Shown here piece after piece: positions 1-11,845 of a DNA stretch of 64,000 bases. Each line of letters starts with the position of its first letter. Positions within the stretch are counted from its first letter, which is position 1. Made by a program: the position numbers and the translations under genes. The notes beneath the pieces are model-generated. The model saw nothing but the letters and a program-made list of their open reading frames with translations. It made no database searches and had not been told where the DNA came from. Source of the DNA: Edaphochlamys debaryana (Eukaryota; Chlorophyta; Chlorophyceae; Chlamydomonadales); contig JAEHOE010000019.1 of assembly GCA_016858145.1 (NCBI GenBank), positions 434,001 through 498,000 of the forward strand. The letters run 5' to 3'.

Positions 1-1
1 C

Positions 2-3000
2 CACCGGCTGGTTTCCATCTACATCAACCCCCTTGATACGGCACGGCCCCCCGGGCGGGGCCTCCCAAGAGCCCGCCTCCACTTCTTGGATCACCCCGAC
101 CTGCGAGACCAGTTTGGCGACTGGCTTATACAAGCGAGTGCCGCACGCCCAACCACGCCCGCCGAGTGCCTGCAGTGGTGGACCCGCTTCAAGCGCTCCC
201 TCCTCATCAGCTGCAACCGACTCAACCGTATGGCCCGCCAGCGCCGCCTGCAGGCAACTGCAGAAGCAGAGGCGGCTGCCCAAGCAGAAGCCGCAGCATT
301 TGCAGCCGTAGCAGCGGGCGACCTCAGCGCCGCGTCAGCAGCGGCCGCCGCGCGCGCAGCTGCCGCCGCCGCCAGCCTCCGCGCCGCAGCACCATGAGCC
401 CGCCGCGCACGTCAAGCCTGGCTCCGGACTGGGGAGCGCCCCTGCCCAGCCATCACACGACTAATCCGCCCCGTCTCAGGTGGCTGCGTCATACGACAGC
501 TTCAGCGCCCTGACGGGTCCCAGGCAACCAATCCCGAAGAGTTACCTGAGGTGATGGCAGAGTTGTGGAGCAGAGTCAGCACAGCCGCAGCTGCCGACCC
601 AGAAGCCCGCGCACAGGTCTTACACGCCCTACGTGCAGCCGGCAACCGCTGCCCGCCGAGCCGTGTAGCCGAGATGGGGGCAGCGGAGGTTCTGGCAAAG
701 GAGGTAGCCACAGCTATTGCCGGCGCCCGGCCCGGAACTGCCCCCGGCGCAGATGGCATCCCCATGGATCTCTACAAGGCGTACGCAGCACAGCTAACCC
801 CTATCCTCGTTGACGTCTTCACCGCCATTGGGACCACCGAGTCGACCCCAGCAGGCTTTCTGGACGCAGTGATCTCGTGCTTTCACAAGGGCGGGGACCC
901 AGCTGTCGCCGCCATGTACCGCCCAATCGCCCTCCTGGACACGGACTACCGCCTCCTTGCCCGCGTCCTCGCCCGCCGCCTCCTCCCCGCCTTCGTGGAG
1001 GCCATTGACAACGAGCAGACCGCCTTCCTCACCCTTCGCCTCATCTCCGACAACATCCTCCTCATGCAGCTGCTCGCTGAGTCCTTGCGCAAATCAGGCG
1101 AGTCGGGCCTCATAGCCTTCCTCGACTTCCACAAAGCGTACGACACTGTGGACAGGCCGTTCCTCCTCGCCTGCCTGGATGCTCTGGGGGTTGGCGATGG
1201 CTTTCTTAGATGGGTCAGACTGATCTACACGGGCACCAGATCGGCTGCCTTGGTCAACGGTCAGCTTTCCAGCTATAAGGCAGTTACAGCTGGGGTACGA
1301 CAGGGCTGCCCGCTGGCCCCCCTTCTCTACCTGGCCCCCGGACAAGCCCTGCTCTCCTTCCTCAAGCGACTTGAACTGGGGTTCGCCCTAGCCAACACGC
1401 GCCTCACAGCCAGCCAGTATGCAGATGACTACGGACAGATCCTGCGATCCACCGCCCTCGTCTCCGCCCTGATGAGCGCCATGGACACCTTCGCAGCAGC
1501 GTCAGGCCAACGCCTCAACGTGGGAAAGTGCGAGCTCCTCCGCATCGGCACGCCGCCGCCCCCGGCCCTCCAGCAGCATCCCCCCCCCGGACCCCAGGCT
1601 GCGGAGCAGGTTGCCGGCCTCCACCTCGCCGCCTCTGCACGCACCCTTGGCGTCACGTTCTCCACACAACCAACGGCGGCCACTCCCCTCCCTCCCCCCC
1701 TGCTGGACAAGTTCCTCAGCCGCCTGACTCTGATCGCGAGGATGGGCCTCTCAGCCTTCGGCGTTGCCTCATGCCTGTCCGCCTACGGCCTGGGCACCCT
1801 CCTCTACCACTGCCAGCACAACGGCCTACCCCCTCGTACGGCGACAGAGCACCTAGTGGGCACGGTGGCGGCCCTGACCGACCGCAACATGACGCCTGCT
1901 CGATACAGGGACAACCCCAACGCACTGCCCGCAGGAGCACCCACGAGCTGCATGTACCTCTCCCCGGCAGTTGGCGGCTTTGGCCTGCTCCCCCTCGTCG
2001 AGCACACTGGCGCCAGGCACGCGAGTGCGGCAGTCCGTGGCATTCTGGGCGCCTGCGGCCTCCTCCGCTACCGCCCGCCGTGGACCGCGCCGCTCGTCTC
2101 CCTGCTCCGCTCAACCCACCCAGCAGCACACCCGCTCTGCCTCCTGACAATGCGGCGCCCGACCTCGTCGATCGGTCTCCGCATCTTGGGGGCCACAGTC
2201 CAACGCTCAACCTCACCAGCACTGGTGCGCGTGGCAGGCGCGCTAGCGCTGCTGCCCCGGGCCCAAGTGATTGCTCCCATGCCAGCCGGAGCCTGGGTCT
2301 ACAATGCACCGCTTTGGGGCAACCCAGCCCTGCCCGCGGGGAACATCGACAACAACGCCCCAAGCTGGGGGCCTCGAAGGCGAGTTCACAGATCTGTTCG
2401 CGGTTCCGGGACTGCGGACAGTAGGCACGGCAGTCCGCTGCCTAGATGAGCTTGAGCGCATCCGAGGGATGCACGGGCTGGAGGGCAGCATAGGCCGGGC
2501 TCTCGCACGGGCGAGGGCCCAGATCAACAGGTCATATACCGAAAGGGTAGTACAGAGCATTTTGGGCACGCAGGTGGGAGCACTCCCGCAAGCACTCCGC
2601 AATGGACTAGACATGGGACAGCGCCTGGGCGCGCTTATTAGCCGGCTCCCGGCCGGGTGGGCCGAAGCAGCACGGGGGGTGGACGATCAGGCGGCCGCCC
2701 CAGGGGAAGAAGAGGCTTGGGCGAACATTGCCAGGGGCATAGGCTGGGAGGACGTCAGCTTGGCAAAGATGACAGTTAGCCTGGCCACGCACTTGCAATT
2801 GGGACCGGCTCGGGTTAAGCTAGCACGGAAGCATGCACTTTACATTCAGGAGGCGTACGGCACAGACACGGCATCAGCAGAAGCAGTGGCAAGTCTGAAA
2901 GCGGTTTGGCCGAGGTTGTGGGGCATTAAGTGGGATCCGGGCAATAAAGAGCCCTTGTGGAGGCTGGCGATGGATGGCTTCCCGGGATTTGGCATGCACC

Positions 3001-3464
3001 GGAGCCAGTTAGGAACTGAGAACGTGGCGAGGTGTCCGTGTGGGCGGGCCATGGAGCAAGGCGATCGGCTCCACCATTTCTGGTATTGTCCAGCCGCTGT
3101 GGCTGTTCGTATGCGCCTCAGTCATGGTATTGGCAGGGCGGTGAAACGACACGAGGTGTGGCTTGCTGTGCCCCCAGAGGGCACCGGGATTCATGCGCGA
3201 GTGTGGGACGTGGTGTGTCTGGCCGCGATATGCGCGATGGACCGGGCCAGAAGGTACAAGTATGCGCACAGGGACGCTCAGGACCACTCCTTGATGATGG
3301 CACAGGCTTTAGCAGTAGCACGAGGCGAGTTTGAGGGCCGTTTGCAGTGTTTTGCGGAGGTTGGGCTCACGCACAGGGGCTGGGATGAGGTCCCAACCGA
3401 CCACCCTTTCCTAGCGGCCAGGGCGGACGGATTAGTGCAGTATGCAGGCCCGGACGCCCCTTGA
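2..3464 (+). pseudogene. LINE ORF2-like polyprotein (endonuclease tail, reverse transcriptase, zinc knuckle), broken
   Basis: The frame is open from base 2 and encodes the endonuclease end, a linker, then reverse transcriptase: motif A FLDFHKAYDTVD (about 1120–1155), motif B AGVRQGCPLAPLLY (about 1290–1330), and the catalytic YADD box (about 1417–1428). Downstream, CPCGRAMEQ…HHFWYCP (about 3030–3090) is the C-terminal Cys/His knuckle typical of L1-like elements. There are two lesions. An in-frame TGA lies at 395–397, with clear coding sequence continuing in the same frame on both sides. A frame change lies near 2340–2385, where the first frame runs to a stop at 2447–2449 while the natural continuation is in the next frame down to the stop at 3464. 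A G-run at about 2368–2372 is the likely site. The copy is therefore probably dead unless these are sequencing errors. Confidence 0.8.
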
Positions 3465-3481
3465 TGGAGGCGGGGCACACC

Positions 3482-3671
3482 CTGCGGCGCATAACAAACG
3501 GGAGGGAGCCGCAGGGGGGGGGGTTCGCCCGGCGGCGCATAACAAACGGGAGGGAGCCGCAGGGCAGGGGCGGGGACCGGGTGAGCTACACGTGGCGTTT
3601 GATGGGATGTCCACCTTGCGGAAAGGGGACATAGTCCTCTGCGGCGCATAACAAACGGGAGGGAGCCGCAG
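3482..3671. repeat. Three copies of a 33-nt hairpin unit after the LINE ORF
   Basis: Units lie at 3482–3514, 3530–3562 and 3639–3671. Each is a 7-bp inverted repeat (CTGCGGC … GCCGCAG) around an identical 19-nt loop containing ATAACAAACGGGAGG. The second unit has one arm mismatch (T to G). Copy 1 extends to a 9-bp stem. Spacing between copies differs (15 and 76 nt), so this is a dispersed tandem set, not a simple array. Position just after the LINE ORF suggests the element's 3' untranslated region. Confidence 0.85.
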
Positions 3672-4484
3672 AGTGGGAGTGAATGTGGGGTCGGGAGAGC
3701 CAGGATCGAGAGGTGTACGGCCAACAGTGTGAGCACATGATGAACGGTGAACGGTTACTGGTAGGAGGCGCGGCCGAGGAGGGGCCATCGATACACGCTG
3801 AGCATGGTCATTGCGTGCCAAGGACTAAGGTGGGACCTGAGTGTGGTCAGTGCAAGTTATGACAGGGACTTGCGTTCTGGCTTGCAGGGGGCAAGCCCGT
3901 GAGGTGGGTCGCTTGGCCCCAGCGTTCAGCGCTGTGACCCCAGGGGGGTCCTTCATTGTAAACACCGAGGACTTTGTTGCTAGGCACAGCACAGCTAGCG
4001 CAGCCCGGCGCAGCGGGAGCGAAGCAAGGGGGTGACCATGTGGACCGTGGGGTGCTATACTGAATTGCTTACATGGATCCGCCTGTGCCGCCCTGGTCCA
4101 GGGATCACCCGCAGATCACCCATGCCTTACTTCGCATACCGGTCCTGCTCAGCTCGCCCCCTTCCAGCAGCCAGTGCGGCTATGCACCGTGCACTTGAAT
4201 GGCAACGCAGTGCCAAAGGTTGTTGCTACCCCATGTCCCACGCTGCGTTCAGCTACACGCGCATAGTAGGTGGGCGCAACACAACTAATAACGGGCGCTG
4301 AGAATGTGTCACGACACACCACGCCCATGGCAATACGAGTTAGTCCCGGCTGAGGATGCTCAGCCCTCATCAATTCGCTCCTATAATACACAAGCCCCAC
4401 AGCAAGCCCTGCAGGTCTCACTCTAAGCGCTTCTCAACGCACAGCACGCTGCAACAACTCAGACATGCTTCAACCCCTATCAAC
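3672..4484. other. Intergenic: LINE 3' flank and downstream flank of DUR3
   Basis: No conserved coding signal was found on either strand. The left part probably still belongs to the LINE 3' region. The right part is beyond the putative DUR3 poly-A site. Confidence 0.5.
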
Positions 4485-4489
4485 TTACA
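4485..4489 (-). promoter_or_regulatory. Putative polyadenylation signal of DUR3
   Basis: TTACA on the plus strand, so TGTAA on the coding strand, about 370 nt past the DUR3 stop codon. TGTAA is the standard signal in Chlamydomonas-type algae. Confidence 0.5.
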
Positions 4490-4859
4490 ATGCAGCGTCA
4501 TGCATGCCTACCCCCCACTGTCGTCCCGTAGAACCATGCCATGTCCCTACTCCCCGTCGGTCACGACTACCCTACGAAGTGATCACAGTAACAGCAGCCC
4601 GAAATTCATTTGTTCTATGCAGCGGCAAGCGCTGCAGCGCTCAAGTGCAGCCCACAACAAAGGCGCACAAGCAACGCATCGCTACAGCTACTCAAGCGCC
4701 TACACTCTCGTCTCCCGGGTCCGAGTCAATGTCAAATCACGACATCCAACAGGTACGCCCACGCTCTCCAGCGCTCGCAGCACCCCTCAGGCCGCATCCC
4801 GATGCACCCGCAGTGAAGGGCGGTGCCCCACGCCAGCCGCGTCCGCAACAAGCGCTGCC

Positions 4860-7800
4860 TTACGCCCGGTTGGCAACCGTCGCGGGCGCCGTGGACGGCA
4901 GCTCCAGGTGGTCCGCCTTGGTGGCGTTGTGGGTGGTCTCGTCTGCGTCCAGCTTGGGCGCCGCATCCACACCGCCCTTGAAGACAATCACAATCAGGTC
5001 CCAGGCCTCGACGATGGGCAGCAGGATGCAGATGACGGAAGCAACAATGCCCCAGATCTGGAGGTAGGGGAAAGGACCGAGAGGGCGGGGGGTGACGGCG
5101 GGGTCAAGGCCAGCTGGAGGGTGCACTGGTAACAAGCCACACCAGACACCACCCACCGTGCGAGCGGCGCCATGCGTGCATGCACCGCAAACCCGCCGGC
5201 TGCAACCTCCCTAGCCAGCCTTCCGTCTCCCCCCAACTGGGCTCCCCGTGCCGCGCCCCGCTATTTCTCTCACCATGGCCAGGATGATCCACCAGGTGAA
5301 GTAGCCCTGGCTGAAGACCTTGGCGGGCAGGGCCAGGATGGGCCAGCAGATGAGCAGCACCAGGGTGAGCGTGCCGCCGGTGGCCCAGGTGAAGGAGATG
5401 ACGCGGTCCAGGGCCTCGGGGGAGTCCTCCTCGGCAACCACCTCGGCCGGCTCGCCCTCGACGTGCACGGCGGGGATGCTCTTGAGCTCCTCCCAGTCGT
5501 AGTTCTGGAGAGGGGTAGGAGAGGCGACAGGGGGAGGGCATGGGTAGTTAGAAAGGCAGTGAGAGGGGCGAAGGACTCCAGCCCCCAACATACTTGGGGG
5601 GAAGGCAAGACTTAGGGCTAGCTTCTCGGCGGATCCCTCCCGTCTGCCACAGCTGCTAGAGACCAGGCTAAGAAGGACCCCGGTAAGTCCCACAGGCGGA
5701 GCGCTTCTCACCTGGGGGAAGATGTGGGAGAGGATGATGCAGAGGATCATGGAGAAGAAGAGGGCGACCAGGTTGCCGGCAAGCATGGGGTAGTCCTGGC
5801 CGGTGGTGTCCAGGTTGATGGTGCCGCCGTTGAGCTTGGCGGCGGTGATGAGCCAGGTCATGATGGCGAGGGGGGTGGTGATGAGGGCGGAGGCGACGGC
5901 GGCGGTAGCCGAGACCTTGGACCAGGTGAGGGAGCAGGCGATGGGGAACACGGCCGAGCCGATGACGATGCCCATGAACAGGTAGACCCAGCCCAGGGAG
6001 ACCTCCAGCTTGAGCAGGATGACGGCCACGACACCGGAGATGATGGCGTACACAACCACCTGGGGAGCGAGGGGAAGGCAGGGGGAAGGTGCGGAGAGCA
6101 GGGGTCAGCGTTGATGCTTTGCCGGGTCCAGGGCAGTGGGTGCATGCCCAGAGGTCAGGAGGGGCCACGTGCGTACAAACGCGCTCTAGAGGCTCGGCGT
6201 TGCTCCCTGCTCGCTCGCTCACCATGGCGCGCTGGAGCATCATCATGGACTTGCCGTCGGCGTTCTTGTTGATGTAGGGCTGTGGGTGGGGAGCAGGAGG
6301 GGGGCCAGGGGGGAGGGCCGGGTAAGCCGGCTGCTGGCCCCGACAAGCCGCGTGGGCCCGTCTCCTGCCGCGCTTGCGTGACCCATGTCGGACTGGGCGC
6401 CGTGCACCCGCCCAAGCCAGCAGCGGCCAGGCCCCTCCGCACCTTGTAGATGTCGTACACCACGATCGTGGACACAGCCAGCTGCTCAGCGCAGGCGGTC
6501 GAGGTCACGGCCTGCAGGGCGGAAGCAAGCGAGGGTGCCCGGATCAAGCCTGAGCGACAGACCACCAACCCAAGCACAGTCCCAAACTCGCTCAGAATGA
6601 CACAGCAGGATGCGTTCCAAGGCACTCACGATGAAGAGCATGAAGGTCATGAGGAAGGCGCCGCCCTGGCCCATGAGCGCCACGGCCACGGCGGGGGGCA
6701 CCAGGCCCTGGCTGGCCTCCAGCTTGGTGATGGGCAGGTCCAGCGCGCGGGCGCCCAGGCCCATGGTGGTGGCGAAGGTGAAGGGCACGGCGAACCAGCA
6801 CAGGCCGCCCTGGGGTGGGCGGAGGGCAGCGGGGAGAGGGCGGGGAAGCGGGTCAGCACCGCGGCAGGAGCAACGGACGTCCCCGGATGCTAGGGGCGTG
6901 CGTGGCTGGCGTGCTGCACGCTTGCTGCTGTGCGGTTCGCGGGGGCGGGGGTAAGAGGGGCGGGGGCCTCACCAGCAGGTAGCCCTTGTAGGTGGCGGAG
7001 GGCTTGGCGGCGATGGCACCCTGCCAGTAGGACTGGTCCACGAACACGGTGCCGAAGTTGCCGATGATGTTGATGATGCCGAAGATGATGCCCGACTTGG
7101 AGTACATGGTCAGGTAGGAGCCGCCCATGTTGTCGGGCACCGGGTACTTCTGGGCGATGGCGGTGAGGCGGCTGTAGACGGTGCTGATGGAGCCGAGGTC
7201 GGGGTTGGTGGCGTAGACCTTGGGGAGAGGGAAAGGGAACCAGCAGGGAGCGCGTGGTGAGTGCGAGGCGCATGTGTTGGCTTGGCGACGGGGCCCACTT
7301 CGTTAACCTCCAAAAGCGTGTTCGCCGTGTTCCCCGTGTTCCCCGGCTCACCTGGAACATGAAGATGAGGAGGGCGAGGTAGATGACGGTGACGTTGAGC
7401 CACTCGGCGATGACGGTGCCCTTGAGGCCGCCGACGGCGGTGTAGATGACCACACCGGCGGGGATGAGGAAGGAGGCGGCGTAGACCGACACACCGGACA
7501 GAGCCTCCATCACGGCAGCGCCACCCAGGATGAGCTGCGAGGGACAAGGCGGCCAGGGAGTGGGCACGATTTAGACGAACGTGGAGGCCTCCGGTTGCTT
7601 GGCCAGTCGTTCTGGTGCCCCTCGCCGGGGTGCAGCGCTTCCGCAGCTGTGCTCAGCGGGAGATCAGCCGCCGCTCACTCCCCCAGGCGCCCCCAGGCCC
7701 ACTGCCCTGTGCCCCTTAACCCGGAAGCAGGAGCAAGCAGGCTGATGGGTCAGCTCACCATGGCCGTGACGATGAGGTTAGTCAGGAAGCCGTAGATCGT

Positions 7801-8741
7801 GAAGACGATGTGCGCGGTGGTTCCCCAGCGGTAGCGGATGACCTCGAGGAAGGTGTGGATGGAGGGGGCCTTGCGCTTGATCTCCACCGCCATGATGGCA
7901 AAGAGCAGCACCTGGACAGTGGCGCCTGGGGGGGGGGGGGAAGGGACGCATGGGCCGTGGGCGGGAGGAAGAGGGGAGTTGAGGTGCGGTCAGCAGGCGA
8001 GCGGGCCGAGCGGGAAGCGGGGGACAGAGTGGCATGTAGGGATGGGGCTTAGAGCCCCGGCCTGTGGTCCCTGGGCCCTCCGAGAGCCCGTGGAACCCCT
8101 TCTGGTCACGCCCAGGGGTGGTCACGCCAGCAAGCGCACCTGCGGCATACCAGAAGGGGCCTGATACTCCGAAGGACCATGCCACGTTTGCAGACTGCAG
8201 GAGGGTGGCGGCCCAGGTCCACTTGGCGACGATATCGCAGGCGGTCAGGCCTGACTTGATGGTGCGGCCTCCAGTCGCGAACGACTCGGAGTCCCTGCCA
8301 CCGCCCAGGAAGCGCCTGTGGTGGCGAAGGGTGCAAACGTGTGCAGACCGGTGTTGGGAAAGAGCGCAGGCAAGGAGATGCAGAGCGTGCAGGTCGGCGA
8401 ATAGTGGGCGCGGCCGTTGGGGTCGTTGCGGGACCGTTGCGGGGACGAAACCTGCACTCACCGATCAATCCAGACGAGCAGCGTCGGCACAAGCGCGAAG
8501 AGGGCTCCGAGGCCCACCAAGATGAACCAGCCCAAGCCCTGGGGCAGGGCTGAATTGCCTGTGAAAGGGACAAGCGCTCGCGGTCAGCGACCGACTTGGT
8601 CTCGCGCATCATCACACATCCCCCCGCCCCCCGGGCCTTGCACCGCCCCCGCCGTCACTCACCACCGCCAAAGAAGGAGCATTGCCCATCATATTGGCTG
8701 AAGCCGAAGAGATTCGTGTTGGTGCACGTCGAGTTCGACAT
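4860..8741 (-). CDS. DUR3: Urea active transporter, DUR3 type (sodium/solute symporter family)
   Basis: Proton- or sodium-coupled high-affinity urea uptake at the plasma membrane. Twelve exons in coding order: 8741–8663, 8558–8462, 8315–8140, 7925–7759, 7534–7352, 7218–6973, 6809–6630, 6511–6443, 6279–6223, 6059–5712, 5504–5274, 5057–4860, giving 676 aa, close to plant DUR3 (about 690). All junctions are GT–AG and the frame closes. The start is the ATG giving [10 protein letters not shown], followed by the typical FFGGG. Diagnostic DUR3/SSF stretches include [66 protein letters not shown] and [20 protein letters not shown]. Many hydrophobic segments are visible (about 15 expected for the family). 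The last exon ends in a short hydrophilic tail. A TTAAAAGG lies about 100 bp upstream of the ATG on the coding strand as a weak TATA candidate. Urea transporters of algae are usually nitrogen-repressed, but nothing in this sequence proves that here. Confidence 0.93.
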
Positions 8742-11224
8742 GTTGCTCACTGGCGCCGCGATGAGCACGTTTCCCGCGAAATGCTGGATGCTTTGAGTCT
8801 GTCGCTGCTTCTGATGAACGCTGACTTGGTTGTGAGCCTTTTAACTGGGCACGGGGGCGGCATGGGGGCTGCGTGCGCCGTACGTGCAGGTCGGCAGGAC
8901 GCGCACGCAGGTCCATGTGCGAGTTTAGACGCAGGCGCTCTCTGCACCAAAGCTTGAAGCGCTTGTTGCTGGCTGCAGCACCGTGTGGGCGCTCGCGAAG
9001 GCGCGCCTGAAGCACGCCAGTACAGTGCGTGGCCGCCAAAACGTTACGTTACAGCCCAGGAGGTGCCATGCTTGCTTTGTTCGGTGTTCTTCCTCTAAGC
9101 GTAATGCAGAGGCAACAGCTTCGGTCGCGAGCGCGGTGCGTTCGCGCTTTTCCGCTTGCTCGGCCCACGCAGAAACGCGCAGAAACTTGCAGGGTTCGGT
9201 TCTGTTGACTTCGGCACACAGCTTCTCCCCATATAATCTCCAAGCATAAGCGAAATTACTTGCACACGCTCTGTCGCGAAACGCAACGCGACACCTGCAC
9301 ATGTCCGGCGCTTGCGCCTAGACTCACTACTATGGTCGCCACAGCACGCCCAGCTGCGCGCCTAGTCCCCTGCATTTGAGTCGAACACTGTAAAGGGGCC
9401 GCACCTGCGTGGTAGAGTGTCGGGCTCGGCGGTCGGTCGGGCTGCCGCGCTGCCTGTGCGCGGTTCCGCAGGTCTAGCTAAAAAGCTGCGGCCGACCGTT
9501 GCTGCGGAACCTTGCCGCGCGGCGCCGTGAGGAAGTGTCTCCCCACTTCTCCCGCGGGCGGGGCGCCCCCTACGCAACGATCCTTACGGTACTTGGCATC
9601 GTTGCACCTAATCGAATCATTGGAATGCTTTCAAACTGGTCCCGCAGGTTCCCGCCCACGGCCGCTCCCCGCACCCCCCGCCCGTTCCCGTGGGCCCCGC
9701 GTGACCCGTTAGCGCACTTCGCCGACGCCGGTCCCCAACCAGCGTCACACGAGCGTGGCCGGTGCCCCACGATGACCACGGGCCACCCCGACGCAAGGGG
9801 CCCGACCCGGACAGCTGCACATTGTTATGACCCTGGTGCAAGCAGCACGGAAGGCTGGCCTTTACGCAGCCTCTCGCTCCGAAGCCCGCCGAGCACCAGC
9901 TGCCCATGTACTGGTAGGCTGCTGCCAGCTACAGCCCAGTATGCTGTCTACCGTTATGCCCCAGACTCCCCGCAGCCGCGGGCCTGGCCTCGTGGAGGGC
10001 CCCCCCCCCGGGGGCCCCCAAGCCCCGCTAGACGCCCGACCGCGGCTCAGGAGCGGCCAGGCATATCTGGGCGGCACAGGGGCACAAGGCTGCACAAGGT
10101 CTCCCAGGGAAGAACCTCCCAGTGCCCACGGGCTCAGGCGCTGGGCCCCTACCCCGCCCTTCCCATGCAGGGCTGCCGCGTCAGCAGCCGACACGGCCAG
10201 AGCCGTTGAGCGCAGCTCTGTATGCGCCTGCGCCCGGCAGCTCTGCGCCCCCGCGCAGGCCAAGCAGAACCCCACGCAGGCCTTTCTGGCCCATTCCCCG
10301 GCCGTTGCAGCTCAAGTCTTGGCTTTGATGCCGGGACCCCAGCCTTGCGGTGGACTCAAGCCCAGCTGCCGCTGCCGCGGCCCATCTGTCGGCCTCCTGT
10401 GCCCACTGCCCAGCCTCACCTGCAGTGCCTCGGGCGTTCATCCCCGGCTGTTGCGTCGTCTCCGCCCGCGGTGGTGACAGTGCCATGTTGCAAGACCCAC
10501 CTCAGTGCCCACACGCCGCCCTCAATGTCGCCTTGGCACGCAGTCCACTCCCATCTGCAGGGGGAGGTCACAAGCAACAGGTCAGATCGGTCAGGTCAGG
10601 TCGGTCAGGTCCGATTTGCCGTGTCACCCATGGCATGTCAGGGTGACAGGGCAAACCTCAACAACCTCGCCCAGGACCCTAGCTTGCCCTTTGTTGCATT
10701 GACAAGGGCAACAGCTGCAACCTCCCATACGGGCAGTGGGCCACTGAAGCTGCCGCTCTGCACCTCACCGCGTCCCCACGAGGCCGCTGCTGGTCCCATT
10801 GCACTCTCAACCCCCTGCCCCTGCCTGTAGGCCAACCCTTCCCGCCCTGCTATGCGTGACTCACAAGTAGCAGAGGCGGGGGGTGCTGACGGGTAGCTCC
10901 ATCCCGCACGCAGCCCACGAGCGCATGGCCCTGCTGCCTGCAGTACCGGTAACGAGGGGGAGCAGCAGAGTAGGCATGAGGAGGGGCCGGCCCAAAGGCG
11001 CGTGGCAACGTGGAAGGGGCGCAGGAGTGCAGACAACAGCCGCAACCCGCAACTATGTTCGCCAGTGACCGCAGCGCTTAGGGCTGAAGAGGACTTGACG
11101 GTGTGAGTGACTAGCCTCCCTCGTCCTTTCCCAGGGCCCATCAACACGTCCCCCGTCCCAGAACTCCCGTCAAGGGGCTGTCCTCCCGTGCTATGGCCCA
11201 GGGACTTCTCACCTGGTCAACTGG

Positions 11225-11278
11225 AGAGCCCGCGGGTGAGGTGAGGGGGTCCGTGCCCCTCACCGCGGGGTGAGCTCT
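11225..11278. other. Extended imperfect hairpin
   Basis: Inner perfect stem GTGAGGGG (11241–11248) pairs with CCCCTCAC (11256–11263). Next, CCCGCG (11229–11234) pairs with CGCGGG (11264–11269), leaving a 6-nt bulge, and an outer AGAGC/GCTCT pair closes it. The loop phrase GTCCGTG recurs at about 11287–11293 with another GGGG/CCCC stem. No gene overlaps. It could be a structured RNA or simply GC-rich DNA. Confidence 0.4.
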
Positions 11279-11773
11279 GAGCTGGGGTCCGTGCGCCCCG
11301 ATCAGGGGCTGGCGGGAGCCCGCGGTGCGCGTGGTCGAGTGACCACATGCTTCCTAGTACCGTCACCTAAGCCGTTCGTGATGAGCTAGGAGAGTGGCGA
11401 GAGCGCGAGGCTGCAAGCGGAAAGGCGCAGCTGTCTTGTGTGCTTGAGCAGCTGTCGGGTGTAGGCGCCTGAGATTGCGAAGCTACATGCTCTGAGCTAC
11501 CGGATTGCAGGAAGTGCTCTGTATGAGAGCTGGGTTGGGGCTCTCTGGACGGACCTCCGCGCCGGTGCGTGTCGCACCAAGCCAAGCCGAAGTCCCCCCC
11601 CAGCCCCGCCCCCCTTCCCCGCCTGCCCGCGCCTACCTCCCTTTACCCCCGCACAAACCCGAAGACCTTACATCGATACGAACATCTTTGGCGTGTAAGG
11701 ACGGTCTGTAGGCTAAATGAGATCAATGCCGCGATGCGACGCGACAGCGCGCACCAGCGTCCGCAGACCCAGT

Positions 11774-11779
11774 TATAAT
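11774..11779 (+). promoter_or_regulatory. TATA-like box before the parvulin–rhodanese gene
   Basis: TATAAT about 70 bp upstream of the chosen ATG at 11846. The short distance fits a short leader. Weak evidence by itself. Confidence 0.3.
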
Positions 11780-11845
11780 CGTTACAGCATAGTAGAAACC
11801 TTCATCCACGTTTGCGCGTGTGCTCCTAACTTTTTGTGCGCACAC

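Larger units (their letters stand above)
1..3840 (+). mobile_element. 5'-truncated, decayed LINE (non-LTR) retrotransposon
   Basis: The coding remnant starts at the window edge with residues reading DHRLVSIY after the first bases, which resembles the closing motif of an apurinic-type endonuclease. It continues through a linker, a reverse transcriptase domain and a C-terminal Cys/His knuckle. This is the usual order of L1-like elements. No LTR or poly-A tail is seen. The 3' end is not sharply defined: the coding part stops at 3464 and three hairpin repeats follow to 3671, so 3840 is an estimate. The element's 5' part lies outside the window. Confidence 0.8.
8742..11845. other. 3.1-kb gene-free region between divergent DUR3 and parvulin–rhodanese genes
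   Basis: Open frames here are GC-driven and lack conserved residues or a consistent splice pattern. Notable items are a C/G-rich near-palindrome at about 9996–10018, a short 'GGTCAGGTC' direct repeat cluster at about 10580–10615, an extended hairpin at 11225–11278, and a TATAAT-like box at 11774. It must carry both promoters. Remnants of mobile DNA are possible but not recognisable. Confidence 0.5.

Noticed and set aside
9499..10477. ORFs of 216 and 236 codons in the gene-free region
   Set aside because: Overlapping frames of similar length on both strands, Pro/Arg/Ala-rich, with no domain, splice continuity or start context.
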